Of a stretch of 31,480 nt of DNA, positions 17,264 to 24,561 are shown piece after piece. The notes under the pieces were generated by a model that saw nothing but the letters and a program-made list of their open reading frames with translations, did not search any database and had not been told where the DNA came from. A program made the translations under genes and the position numbers. This DNA is from Dehalococcoidales bacterium. GTDB lineage: Bacteria; Chloroflexota; Dehalococcoidia; Dehalococcoidales; Fen-1064. The DNA lies in the NCBI GenBank assembly GCA_028712845.1, contig JAQTPO010000004.1, positions 1-31,480 on the forward strand, written 5' to 3'. Position 1 is the stretch's first letter; each line of letters opens with the position of its first letter.

Positions 17264-17349
17264 CCCTTCCCCCCTTGACGGGAGAGGCAGGGGTGAGGGT
17301 GAAACCTTATTATCACCCCCTCACTTACGTCTCTCCCGCAAGGGGAGAG
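17264..17349 (-). repeat. nested palindromic repeat, copy 2
   Basis: Same design as copy 1: a CCCCTTGACGGGAG-type hairpin, GGTGAGGG paired with CCCCTCAC, and a CTCTCCCGCAAGGGGAGAG hairpin. It fills the space between the catalytic-subunit gene and the first activase gene, ending about 35 bp before the ATT start. The loops differ between copies while the stems are kept, which suggests selection for, or a shared origin of, the folded form. Confidence 0.8.
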
Positions 17350-17379
17350 AAAAATTAGTCTTACCATAGACTGTGAAGA

Positions 17380-18552
17380 TTATCCGATGATTTCCAGGAA
17401 ACCCTGCACCCTGGTCCTCATCTGCGCCAAAGCGCCCTCAGTGTAATCATGCTCCAGATAGATACTGGGTATGCCGATGCTATTCAGATAATCTTTGACC
17501 TGCGGCACTTCATAACCGTGGGTATCACAATACCGCACCGATTCCAGAATCGCCCCGTTCACCTGCCAATCACGCACGTAATCGGATAGATAACCGAAAC
17601 GGCTCTGCAAGTCTTCAAGGTAATTTTTCTTGGCATCATAAAAGTTTTTGGACTGGAAAGTACGCGGACACCTGATACTGACAAGGTAATGTTCCGCCAG
17701 CCCATCGATGGGGTCAACAGTAGCTTTAATATCCTGAAAATAAGGACGGCTGCCGACACAGGTATCATCAACCACCACGTTAGCCGCCAGGCTTTCCACC
17801 ATTTCCAGAAAAGCCGTGTCATCGATAATGCTTCCCCAGATTAATAATCTTGCCGCTTTCTTCAGGGGACCATTCTTACGCGTTTTAGCTTCAGCGATAA
17901 TCTGACGGAGCAGGTCATTACCTTCATCAATCGGGATACTCTGAATGACTTTGATGATTTTAACTGTCTCTGCGCCGGAGAGCAGCGGCGGGTCGAGCCT
18001 TTTCAATTCATAGAGTTCACGCACCAGCGCCCGCTGTTGATTATGCAGAGCAATGGCTTTCTTGAGTTGCGCATCAGTCAATTGCTTGCCGGTATATTCT
18101 TCCAGTGACGTTCTGAACGCTCTCAGCAGATTTTTCTCCTGTGCGAGCGCTGTTTCGTGAGCCGTGTGCGGCGTATCGATATTATAATGGTAGGGCGTTT
18201 TTACGGTGTAATTCCAGATGCCGCTCACGCCGGAACCGACATCGCAGATATGGCTGGTCACCATGCCATCCAGAAAATCGTATTTATCCTTGAGCCCCAA
18301 ATCCAGACAGCTCCGCAAAAAAGGACAAACGACCGGCGGCAAATATTTATCTGCTTTAGTGATGGGTTCTCTCATATCACCCAGGACACGATACGGAACG
18401 ATATCCAGCGCCGTCAGCATTTCCAGCACCGGGTAAAGGCAAAGGTAACCGAAGATTGTTTTGCCTTCCGCTTTAAGCTCTCTCACTCTCTGCGGTCGGT
18501 TCTGATAAAGCTCCTGAATACGGGTAAACCCTTTCTGTGCCACCGCTACCAT
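17380..18552 (-). CDS. benzoyl-CoA reductase/2-hydroxyacyl-CoA dehydratase family subunit (smaller)
   Basis: 390 aa of the HgdA/B-BcrB/C family, whose heterodimers carry [4Fe-4S] clusters and reduce or dehydrate aromatic or acyl-CoA substrates by radical chemistry. FGYLCLYPVLEMLTALDIVPYRVLG (about 34-58) is the family's first cluster segment with C38. Further cysteines are C76, C82, C103, C265, C295 and C342 (RYCDTHGYE), of which C38, C103 and C342 are my candidates for cluster ligands. The start at 18552 is chosen for AAGGAGG 8 bases upstream; the open frame extends 11 codons more. It is second in the operon, 34 bp after the larger subunit. The substrate is not deducible. Confidence 0.9.
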   Translation of the reverse strand: MVAVAQKGFTRIQELYQNRPQRVRELKAEGKTIFGYLCLYPVLEMLTALDIVPYRVLGDMREPITKADKYLPPVVCPFLRSCLDLGLKDKYDFLDGMVTSHICDVGSGVSGIWNYTVKTPYHYNIDTPHTAHETALAQEKNLLRAFRTSLEEYTGKQLTDAQLKKAIALHNQQRALVRELYELKRLDPPLLSGAETVKIIKVIQSIPIDEGNDLLRQIIAEAKTRKNGPLKKAARLLIWGSIIDDTAFLEMVESLAANVVVDDTCVGSRPYFQDIKATVDPIDGLAEHYLVSIRCPRTFQSKNFYDAKKNYLEDLQSRFGYLSDYVRDWQVNGAILESVRYCDTHGYEVPQVKDYLNSIGIPSIYLEHDYTEGALAQMRTRVQGFLEIIG

Positions 18553-18586
18553 TAATGCTTCCTCCTTGATATTACTCGAATGCAAT

Positions 18587-19963
18587 TTACCACTCTAACC
18601 CCATCTCTTTGCGCACTTTCTTATAATGGACCATCGTTTCTTCAAAGGCTTCCGCTTTCCGCATCGCTTCTGCGGGATTGAAAAGACTGGTGTCGATGAT
18701 ATCACCCTCAATTACAAGACTGGGCACCTTATAGGTAGCCATCAATTGGTCCTGAAAGAGGCTCAAGCCGGTAGTCGCCGCCCGGCAGGACAAGAGCACA
18801 TGCAGAACAACGCCATCACACTGATGGTCACGGATATACTTGAGACGCAGACGCCGTGCTGTTCCCTCACGCTTAGCCTCTTCTATTACCTTAAGACCCT
18901 CTACCGGACCGAATTCGTCCATAATGGTATCCTTGAGACTGCTGTAGCGACTGCGAACATACCTCTCGACGGGGTCGCTGTATTTTGTCAAATCGATGTC
19001 AACCGGTCGTGAGGGGCTATAACGGTCTTCGCAGACAAAATTCCAGCCCCGTTCCGCCAGGTTATCCAGAAATCCGAGGCTATGCCAGGGAGGCAAGCCT
19101 TCAAAAGCCAGACGGTATTTCTCCGGGCGGTTTATAGCTGAAATACCGTGCTCAATCCGGGATTTGACTTCATCATACATTTTCTGGTGCCCTGAGATGA
19201 TAGCCGTCGGGTCGGCGGCGCCGCGATAAAGCGCGGCAGACATCACCGTCCAGAAATCCCTGGTATGCATTGGTCCCGGTCGGGCTTCACGCAACTTGTT
19301 AATTTCCCAGCGGAGGCGGTTAATTTCATTAGTGCCTTTGCTCGTAAATTCCAGTTTGTCCCAATTCATTTTCCTGCCGAGCAGTTTTTCCAGAAAAGTG
19401 ACAAACTGTCTCAGTTCATTGACAAGAAACTTAACGTTGCTCTCATAATTCCCTTCCGCCAAACTTTCTCTGGCTTCAGGGATGGGTGATTCCAGCGTCC
19501 AGACCGGAGCGTCAAAATAACGTCCTAACGATTGGAACCACTTAAACCGGGCATCGCAGACAGCGCCGGAACCCACCAGCAGGGTCGGCTTGGGCATTCC
19601 GCCGGCGGGCGCTTCAGGCGGTATTTCACCATTCAGTTCCGTCATTCGCGCCGAATAGCCCACGCAGGCGCGCGCATAGCCGCAAAGATGGTTCGGATAT
19701 CCCTCCGCATCGGAACGTTCCAGAAACGGTCCTGCCAGCTTCTGAGAAGCACAGAGACTGCTATAATTTTCCGGATAGACGGTAATGACATCCATCGCAC
19801 TGAGGATGGGATTTGCCCATGGCTCGAGCATCACCCATGCAACCGGCCGTCCTTCTGCATTCGCTTCACTGCCTGCCTGGTACATTTTGTCCACTTCAGC
19901 ACGCAGGGCATAAATCGATTGTAATCTGTTGAGCGGTCTGGTCTTTACCTGCGGTTGTGTCAT
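18587..19963 (-). CDS. benzoyl-CoA reductase/2-hydroxyacyl-CoA dehydratase family subunit (larger)
   Basis: 458 aa. The family pattern shows as VAWVMLEPWANPILSAMDVITVYPENYSSLC (C71), GYPNHLCGYARACVG (C94, C100) and VGSGAVCDARFKW (C136), with HQCDGVVLHVLLSCRA near the C-terminus. The start at 19963 is supported by GGGAGGG 7 bases before ATG; the open frame extends 19 codons upstream. Sizes and order (458, 390, 280 and 261 aa) resemble the four-subunit ATP-dependent benzoyl-CoA reductase of the Azoarcus Bzd type more than simple dehydratases, which use one activase. No ring-cleavage pathway genes are in the window, so the reaction stays open. Confidence 0.9.
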   Translation of the reverse strand: MTQPQVKTRPLNRLQSIYALRAEVDKMYQAGSEANAEGRPVAWVMLEPWANPILSAMDVITVYPENYSSLCASQKLAGPFLERSDAEGYPNHLCGYARACVGYSARMTELNGEIPPEAPAGGMPKPTLLVGSGAVCDARFKWFQSLGRYFDAPVWTLESPIPEARESLAEGNYESNVKFLVNELRQFVTFLEKLLGRKMNWDKLEFTSKGTNEINRLRWEINKLREARPGPMHTRDFWTVMSAALYRGAADPTAIISGHQKMYDEVKSRIEHGISAINRPEKYRLAFEGLPPWHSLGFLDNLAERGWNFVCEDRYSPSRPVDIDLTKYSDPVERYVRSRYSSLKDTIMDEFGPVEGLKVIEEAKREGTARRLRLKYIRDHQCDGVVLHVLLSCRAATTGLSLFQDQLMATYKVPSLVIEGDIIDTSLFNPAEAMRKAEAFEETMVHYKKVRKEMGLEW

Positions 19964-20031
19964 ACGTTTTCCCTCCCGGATGATATTATCTGAAAACTTA
20001 TAATCGTGGCAGACTGTCATCTCCTGAACTC

Positions 20032-20061
20032 ATTATATGCTATTAGTGTTCTTTTGAACAA
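20032..20061 (-). promoter_or_regulatory. candidate promoter of the reductase/dehydratase operon
   Basis: On the minus strand, TTGTTC (20056-20061) and TATAAT (20032-20037) are 18 bases apart, about 70 bp upstream of the larger-subunit start. The -35 box overlaps a short palindrome GTTCTTTTGAAC (20048-20059). The position between divergent operons fits; the -35 match is moderate. Confidence 0.4.
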
Positions 20062-20134
20062 ACGATGTGCCGCTTCAGAACAGGCGGGAATATCTGTTGT
20101 ACAACTGCCACTATACACCGTATCAGATTGGACT

Positions 20135-20140
20135 TATAAT
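20135..20140 (+). promoter_or_regulatory. candidate -10 element for trkH-trkA
   Basis: A perfect TATAAT stands 26 bases before the trkH ATG. No good TTGACA occurs at the expected distance, so this is a weak call, made because the gene needs a promoter in this 200-bp divergent space. Confidence 0.25.
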
Positions 20141-20166
20141 AACGGATAGTAGTTGTTATAGACATA

Positions 20167-21618
20167 ATGATGCGAAAAGATAAGAGAGAACCCAAACTAA
20201 CATCACGGAGCGCCTTCGTGAAGTCCGGAGACAAAGTCTTTCGTGTCCCCAGACCTATATCCTGGCAAGTTTTACCCCGGATAATTAACCGTCCACGGTC
20301 GCGTGGCATCTCAACCTCCATATTAATTTGGGGATTTATCGGCATAATTATATTGGGGGCGCTTCTGCTTATGTTCCCCATTGCCACTGAGTCAGGGAAA
20401 ATGACTCACCCAATCGATGCTCTTTTCACTGCAACTTCAGCGAGTTGTGTCACCGGTCTGTCAGTAGTTGACACCGCTGACCACTGGAGCTATTTCGGCG
20501 AGGGTATCATCTTAGTGTTAGCACAGTTTGGCGGTTGGGGATTTATGACATTAGCCACATTATTTTTACTGGCATTGGGGCGGAAAATCGGTCTGCGGGA
20601 GCGAATCCTCATCCGGGAATCAATGGGGGTAGCACGTCTCGGAGGTGTGGTTAGAATTGCCAGACAGATAGCTGTCTTCACCATCATCGTGGAAACCATC
20701 GGCGCAGGCTTGATATATATCAGCCTATCGACAAGATACACAACGGGCATAGCTATCTGGAAATCAGTCTTTCAATCCGTCTCCGCTTTTAATAATTGCG
20801 GATTTGACCTTTTTGGCGGGTTTCGTAGTATGACTGATTACCATGGAGACCCTCTATTAATACTGACAACTGCCGGACTTATCATTATGGGCGGTATCAG
20901 TTACCTGGTGATTGCGGATATTGCCAGAGCCAGAAATTTCACCCGGCTCTCGTTAGATAGCAAGATGGTGATTACCACAACACTCTGTCTTCTCGGAGTG
21001 GGCACAATTGTCATTCTATTGACAGAAATGAATAATCCGGCAACTCTCGGTCCTTTGTCTTTACCTCAGAAAATACTGAATGCCTTTTTCCACGCGGTGA
21101 CTCCCCGCACTGCCGGTTTCGCGACTCTTAATATCGGCGATTTTGCCGTTTATTCATTATTTTTCACAATATTCCTGATGTTCATCGGCGGCGCCTCGGG
21201 CTCGACTGCCGGAGGTATTAAGGTAAACACCTTCGGTTTGCTTATCGCTACCATTCTGAGCACCATTAAAGGAAAGGAAAAAGCCGGCGCTTTCGGAAGG
21301 GAGTTCACCACCCAGCAGATATACCGGGCATTGACACTGGTGATATTATCGATGACTCTTATGGGGGTCATCGTCTTTGCGCTCTCTATCACCGAGAAAT
21401 TCACCTTCCTGCAACTATTTTTTGAAACTGTCTCCGCTTTCGGCACCGTTGGTTTATCAACAGGCATTACACCGGGGCTGTCTATCACCGGGAAAATACT
21501 CATCACCTTGATGATGTTCATCGGTCGGGTCGGACCTCTTGCTCTGGTATTATCTCTGGCGCAACGCCAGCAGGTCACCGAATTTAATTATCCGCAGGAA
21601 ACCTTAAGGATTGGCTAG
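20167..21618 (+). CDS. trkH: potassium uptake channel subunit, TrkH/KtrB family
   Basis: 483-aa membrane protein with the four M1-P-M2 repeats of the Trk/Ktr/HKT family. Selectivity-filter segments are SCVTGLS (about 93-99), NNCGFD, PRTAGFAT and FGTVGLST, each with the conserved filter glycine. The gating-loop region FIGGASGSTAGGIKVNT in the third repeat is also present. It moves K+ (possibly with Na+ or H+) across the inner membrane with the TrkA subunit encoded 9 bp downstream. Two ATGs lie in tandem (20167 and 20170) with no clear ribosome binding site. Confidence 0.95.
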   Translation: MMRKDKREPKLTSRSAFVKSGDKVFRVPRPISWQVLPRIINRPRSRGISTSILIWGFIGIIILGALLLMFPIATESGKMTHPIDALFTATSASCVTGLSVVDTADHWSYFGEGIILVLAQFGGWGFMTLATLFLLALGRKIGLRERILIRESMGVARLGGVVRIARQIAVFTIIVETIGAGLIYISLSTRYTTGIAIWKSVFQSVSAFNNCGFDLFGGFRSMTDYHGDPLLILTTAGLIIMGGISYLVIADIARARNFTRLSLDSKMVITTTLCLLGVGTIVILLTEMNNPATLGPLSLPQKILNAFFHAVTPRTAGFATLNIGDFAVYSLFFTIFLMFIGGASGSTAGGIKVNTFGLLIATILSTIKGKEKAGAFGREFTTQQIYRALTLVILSMTLMGVIVFALSITEKFTFLQLFFETVSAFGTVGLSTGITPGLSITGKILITLMMFIGRVGPLALVLSLAQRQQVTEFNYPQETLRIG

Positions 21619-21627
21619 GAGGGAACC

Positions 21628-22305
21628 ATGAAAAAGCAAATTATTGTGATTGGTTTAGGGCGTTTTGGTCGCAGTGTTTCCCGTACTTTACACAATCTGG
21701 GTCACGATGTCCTGGCAATCGATACCGATGAAAAAACCGTCCAGAGTATGTCGAACGAAATTACTCACACCATTCAGGCAGACGGCACTAATGAGAATCT
21801 CCTCAGGGAACTCGGCGTCGGCAATTTCGATATCGCTATCGTAGCCATCGGGTCATCGATTGAACACAGCGTCCTCTCTACCATTCTACTCAAGAAACTG
21901 GGGCTGCCACAGGTCATCGCCCGCGCCGATAATACTTTACACGGAAGTATTCTTGAGAAGATAGGTGCCGATAAAGTTGTCTATCCCGAACAGGAAATGG
22001 GCGAAAGAGTGGCTCACGTTGTTACCCTGACCGATGTCTCATATTATATGCCATTGGTGCAGGAGTACGGTGTCGCCAAGATGAAAGCGCCGCCATACCT
22101 CGTTGGGGGCAGGCTCGCCGAACTCGGCTTCGGGCCCAAGGGGAAATGGGAGATTGCCGTATTACTCATCCAGCGTGAGAAGGAAATCATCGTCACCCCC
22201 GGCCAGCAAGAGACAATTAAATCAGGGGATACGCTTATTGTTGCAGGCAATAACGATAGGCTGGAAAAGTTACTGGAAGAAGCGAAGAAAAACCAGCCGA
22301 AGTAA
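21628..22305 (+). CDS. trkA: potassium uptake regulatory subunit, TrkA/KtrA
   Basis: 225 aa. The RCK-N Rossmann domain begins IIVIGLGRFGRSVS (GxGxxG at 9-14) with the acidic end of beta-2 at D32 (AIDTDE), so it binds NAD(H) or ATP/ADP. RCK-C covers about 140-222. One copy of each domain makes it KtrA/TrkA-like and presumably an octameric ring on the TrkH dimer. AGGAGGG sits just before the ATG, 9 bp after trkH, so they form one operon. Confidence 0.95.
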   Translation: MKKQIIVIGLGRFGRSVSRTLHNLGHDVLAIDTDEKTVQSMSNEITHTIQADGTNENLLRELGVGNFDIAIVAIGSSIEHSVLSTILLKKLGLPQVIARADNTLHGSILEKIGADKVVYPEQEMGERVAHVVTLTDVSYYMPLVQEYGVAKMKAPPYLVGGRLAELGFGPKGKWEIAVLLIQREKEIIVTPGQQETIKSGDTLIVAGNNDRLEKLLEEAKKNQPK

Positions 22306-22364
22306 ACAGAAGACTTTTCAGACAGAACCTGTGTGGGCAGCATAGATATTCTACGTACAATTGT

Positions 22365-22390
22365 CCGAACCGGATTTCGGCTGTCGTTTT
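22365..22390 (+). terminator. weak hairpin-T candidate after trkA
   Basis: CCGAA and TTCGG form a 5-bp stem around a 6-base loop, followed after five bases by TTTTT. The stem is short, so this is only a candidate end for the trkH-trkA transcript. Confidence 0.25.
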
Positions 22391-22520
22391 TCATTTCCTT
22401 CCTGTTTACCGGGCACGAACTTTCATTCAGGTTAGAATGTGGTTAGTTAGTTCCTGAATTGTGTGGCATAATAACCTAAAGCTGCTCCCTGCGTTATATA
22501 ATGCAAGGGAATCATACCGA

Positions 22521-23423
22521 ATGAAAAAGTATTCAGGCTATATTACTGTAATAACCACGGCGGTTATCGCCTGTTTTCTTCTTGTGCTAAGTGGTTGTTC
22601 TACACCGGACCATGAAGGATTTGCTATTTATTTGACGGAAGGAGATATCCCTCCCGGACAGATGCCAGCCTTAAGCCACATCGACATCACCGAACAGCCT
22701 GTTATCGCGATGAGTGATATCATCGCCTATAATGCTCAAACGCACGAGCTAAAACTTACCGCAAGCGCTTTTGAGCGTATTTACAGATTGGAGGTCCCGG
22801 TTCGAGGCAAGTCGTTTATGGTTTGTGTCGATAAGGAACCCATCTACTGGGGAGCTTTCTGGACTCCGGTTTCATCCATATCATTTGACGGTGTAACCAT
22901 CTGGAAACCAGTCAGCTTTGAGGAGCCGCACGTTATTACCCTAGAACTGGGTTACCCCTCTTCCTCTTTTTACGGCGGTGAAGACCCCCGGAATAATCCG
23001 GAAGTAATGAAATCACTGGAGGAAGCCGGCAAGTTAATCAACAAGCTGTCAATCACAGCAGTAGATAAGTTACCGCATGCTATGAAAGGATACGAGTTGT
23101 ACTCGTGGCTGCAAGATAACAAGTGGCACTTCACCCTGATTACCGGCACCAACCGCAACAAAACGCTGGAAGAAATAATTTCTAACGAGGATTTTATCTC
23201 TGAAGCCGGATGGGTACACATCCATGTGACAGGTGTGGATACAATCAAAGCTGTTCTCAGTAAACTTCCTCAGGACGAGTATGTCTCATGGTCTGCTGGA
23301 ACACGGTCAGAGCAACCATCACAAGATAGCGTCAACATCACACTTCCCGAAAGACAGACAATAAATATTATCCAGGAACATGCCATGCTGTGTGGTCTGG
23401 ACTTTACGGTACAAACACCTTAA
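22521..23423 (+). CDS. predicted lipoprotein of unknown function
   Basis: 300 aa. Starting at ATG 22521 gives a signal peptide MKKYSGYITV followed by a hydrophobic core and the lipobox LVLSGC, with C26 as the lipidated residue; the longer open frame would put 20 extra residues before the signal, which is unlikely. The mature part is mixed alpha/beta with no motif I recognise. It has a repeated-looking AFERIYRLEVPVRGKSF region and a tail resembling small ferredoxin-fold modules (GWVHIHVTGVDTIKAVLSKLP). It should be anchored to the outer face of the membrane. It lies alone between trkA and a small signalling pair. Confidence 0.82.
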   Translation: MKKYSGYITVITTAVIACFLLVLSGCSTPDHEGFAIYLTEGDIPPGQMPALSHIDITEQPVIAMSDIIAYNAQTHELKLTASAFERIYRLEVPVRGKSFMVCVDKEPIYWGAFWTPVSSISFDGVTIWKPVSFEEPHVITLELGYPSSSFYGGEDPRNNPEVMKSLEEAGKLINKLSITAVDKLPHAMKGYELYSWLQDNKWHFTLITGTNRNKTLEEIISNEDFISEAGWVHIHVTGVDTIKAVLSKLPQDEYVSWSAGTRSEQPSQDSVNITLPERQTINIIQEHAMLCGLDFTVQTP

Positions 23424-23604
23424 TGCAGAGAATAACAAACCCATAGGAACCGCTTCACATATTACACTGCCTGTGTTCCGGAGAGATTATGACAAGGGCT
23501 ATCTCAGCAGTCTTCAAAATGTTTAGAAAATATTTAGGAATTACACGGATATTTTATGGGATGTTTCGCATCTCTGCCATAAGCTGATACAAGAGGAGAA
23601 AAAC

Positions 23605-23808
23605 ATGTCCGTAAACTGGCAGTACCTGAACACGCCTGGCAATTTGAATAGTGAACTAACAGACGAGCCTTTAACACGGGTAGTACGGGTCCTGCAAAAA
23701 GCAGGGTTTTGCATTTACCCGTCTGATGAGGAGGCGGAGAACATCGCTTTCATGATACCGTTCGCTGTAGAAAAAGAATTCCCTCAAAATTTCCATAGTA
23801 ACAACTAA
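23605..23808 (+). CDS. 67-aa protein of unknown function
   Basis: A GAGGAG ribosome binding site 6 bases before the ATG and the 23-bp gap to the receiver gene support a real small gene. The peptide is acidic in its second half, with LTRVVRVLQKAGFCIYPSDEEAENIAFMIPF looking like a small helix-strand module. No family is recognised. Co-transcription with the lone receiver domain suggests a partner, which is inference. Confidence 0.6.
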   Translation: MSVNWQYLNTPGNLNSELTDEPLTRVVRVLQKAGFCIYPSDEEAENIAFMIPFAVEKEFPQNFHSNN

Positions 23809-23831
23809 TAGGGTAATGGAGGAGACAAAAA

Positions 23832-24239
23832 ATGGTTCAGTGCCCTCTTATTCTGGCAGTAGATGACGAGCCGAGTATCCTGAAATTAGTCAGCATTAAT
23901 CTTTCAACCGAAGGTTACCGGGTCATCACTGCATCCGACGGCACATCCGCACTCACACTTTTTGATGAATATAAACCGGACCTGGTGATACTGGACATCA
24001 TGATGCCGGGTAAAGATGGCTTTGAGCTAATAGACGAGATTAGACAACGCAGTCAGGTTCCTATCATTATGCTTACCGGCAGAGACGACGTCGATAGCCT
24101 TCGCCGCGCCCTTGAAGATGGCGCAGATGACTACATTATCAAGCCATTCAATGTTCACCTACTGTTAGCACGTGTCCACGCGAAAATCAGGCGCTCAAGC
24201 ACAGCCGAAAACAGTTGTTTGTACCCCGGCACACGATAA
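23832..24239 (+). CDS. single-domain response regulator (receiver only)
   Basis: 135 aa. All receiver residues are present: D11/D12, the phosphoacceptor D55 (LVILDIMMPGKDG), T82 (IIMLTGRDD) and K104 (YIIKPFN). The linker-like end VHAKIRRSS is that of OmpR-type regulators, but after a short unrelated tail (TAENSCLYPGTR) the frame stops and no winged helix follows in any frame. It is either a CheY/Spo0F-like single-domain regulator or an OmpR regulator truncated by rearrangement. GGAGGAG precedes the ATG. No histidine kinase gene is nearby. Confidence 0.9.
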   Translation: MVQCPLILAVDDEPSILKLVSINLSTEGYRVITASDGTSALTLFDEYKPDLVILDIMMPGKDGFELIDEIRQRSQVPIIMLTGRDDVDSLRRALEDGADDYIIKPFNVHLLLARVHAKIRRSSTAENSCLYPGTR

Positions 24240-24247
24240 GCAAAACG

Positions 24248-24268
24248 CTGCATCACTTCCTGATGCAG
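24248..24268 (+). terminator. hairpin 8 bp after the receiver gene
   Basis: CTGCATCA and TGATGCAG form a perfect 8-bp stem with a 5-base loop. There is no T-run after it, so it may stabilise or process the 3' end rather than act as an intrinsic terminator. Confidence 0.4.
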
Positions 24269-24334
24269 TATGTCCTGTTCGACTCCGCCGCCGAAATGAC
24301 TGACATCGAACCAGTACACTTATATGTCTCTGTC

Positions 24335-24371
24335 CATTGCGAGCGAAGCGTGGCAATCCGCCATCGCAATG
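24335..24371 (+). repeat. CATTGCGA-type palindromic repeat
   Basis: CATTGCGA (24335-24342) and TCGCAATG (24364-24371) are inverted arms around GCGAAGCGTGGCAATCC. The same words occur at 24476, inside hemW (26786-26876) and at 30939. The 322-bp stretch 24240-24561 holds this repeat, the next one and the hairpin above; I see no gene in it. Confidence 0.7.
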
Positions 24372-24475
24372 TCATACTTAGGCTACCTTCAGTAGACTAA
24401 TGTAGCAACGCAACCATTATTCTTTGCTTTTGAAGTAAACTCCCGGCGATTATTTTGTTCACATTCACTCAGATG

Positions 24476-24511
24476 GCAGAGATTACCACGTCGCTTCGCT
24501 CCTCGTAATGG
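24476..24511 (-). repeat. second repeat copy, opposite orientation
   Basis: On the minus strand this reads ATTACGAGGAGCGAAGCG followed by ACGTGGTAATCTC. It is the slightly degraded mate of the 24335 unit in inverted orientation. Together they bracket about 100 bp just upstream of lepA. Confidence 0.65.
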
Positions 24512-24561
24512 ATATTTATTCCTTGTCCCTTTCACTCTAATCTGCTACTATCAAGTTAGCT

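Noticed and set aside
16290..17349. CRISPR-like array
   Set aside because: Only two palindromic units occur, about 1 kb apart with a whole gene between them, and there are no regular spacers or cas genes.
20043..20387. 114-codon minus-strand ORF over the trkH start
   Set aside because: It overlaps the clearly coding trkH N-terminus and the divergent promoter region, and its peptide has no recognisable feature.
24240..24400. Possible winged-helix remainder of an OmpR regulator after the receiver
   Set aside because: I read all three forward frames; none shows the helix-turn-helix or wing pattern, and repeat DNA begins soon after.
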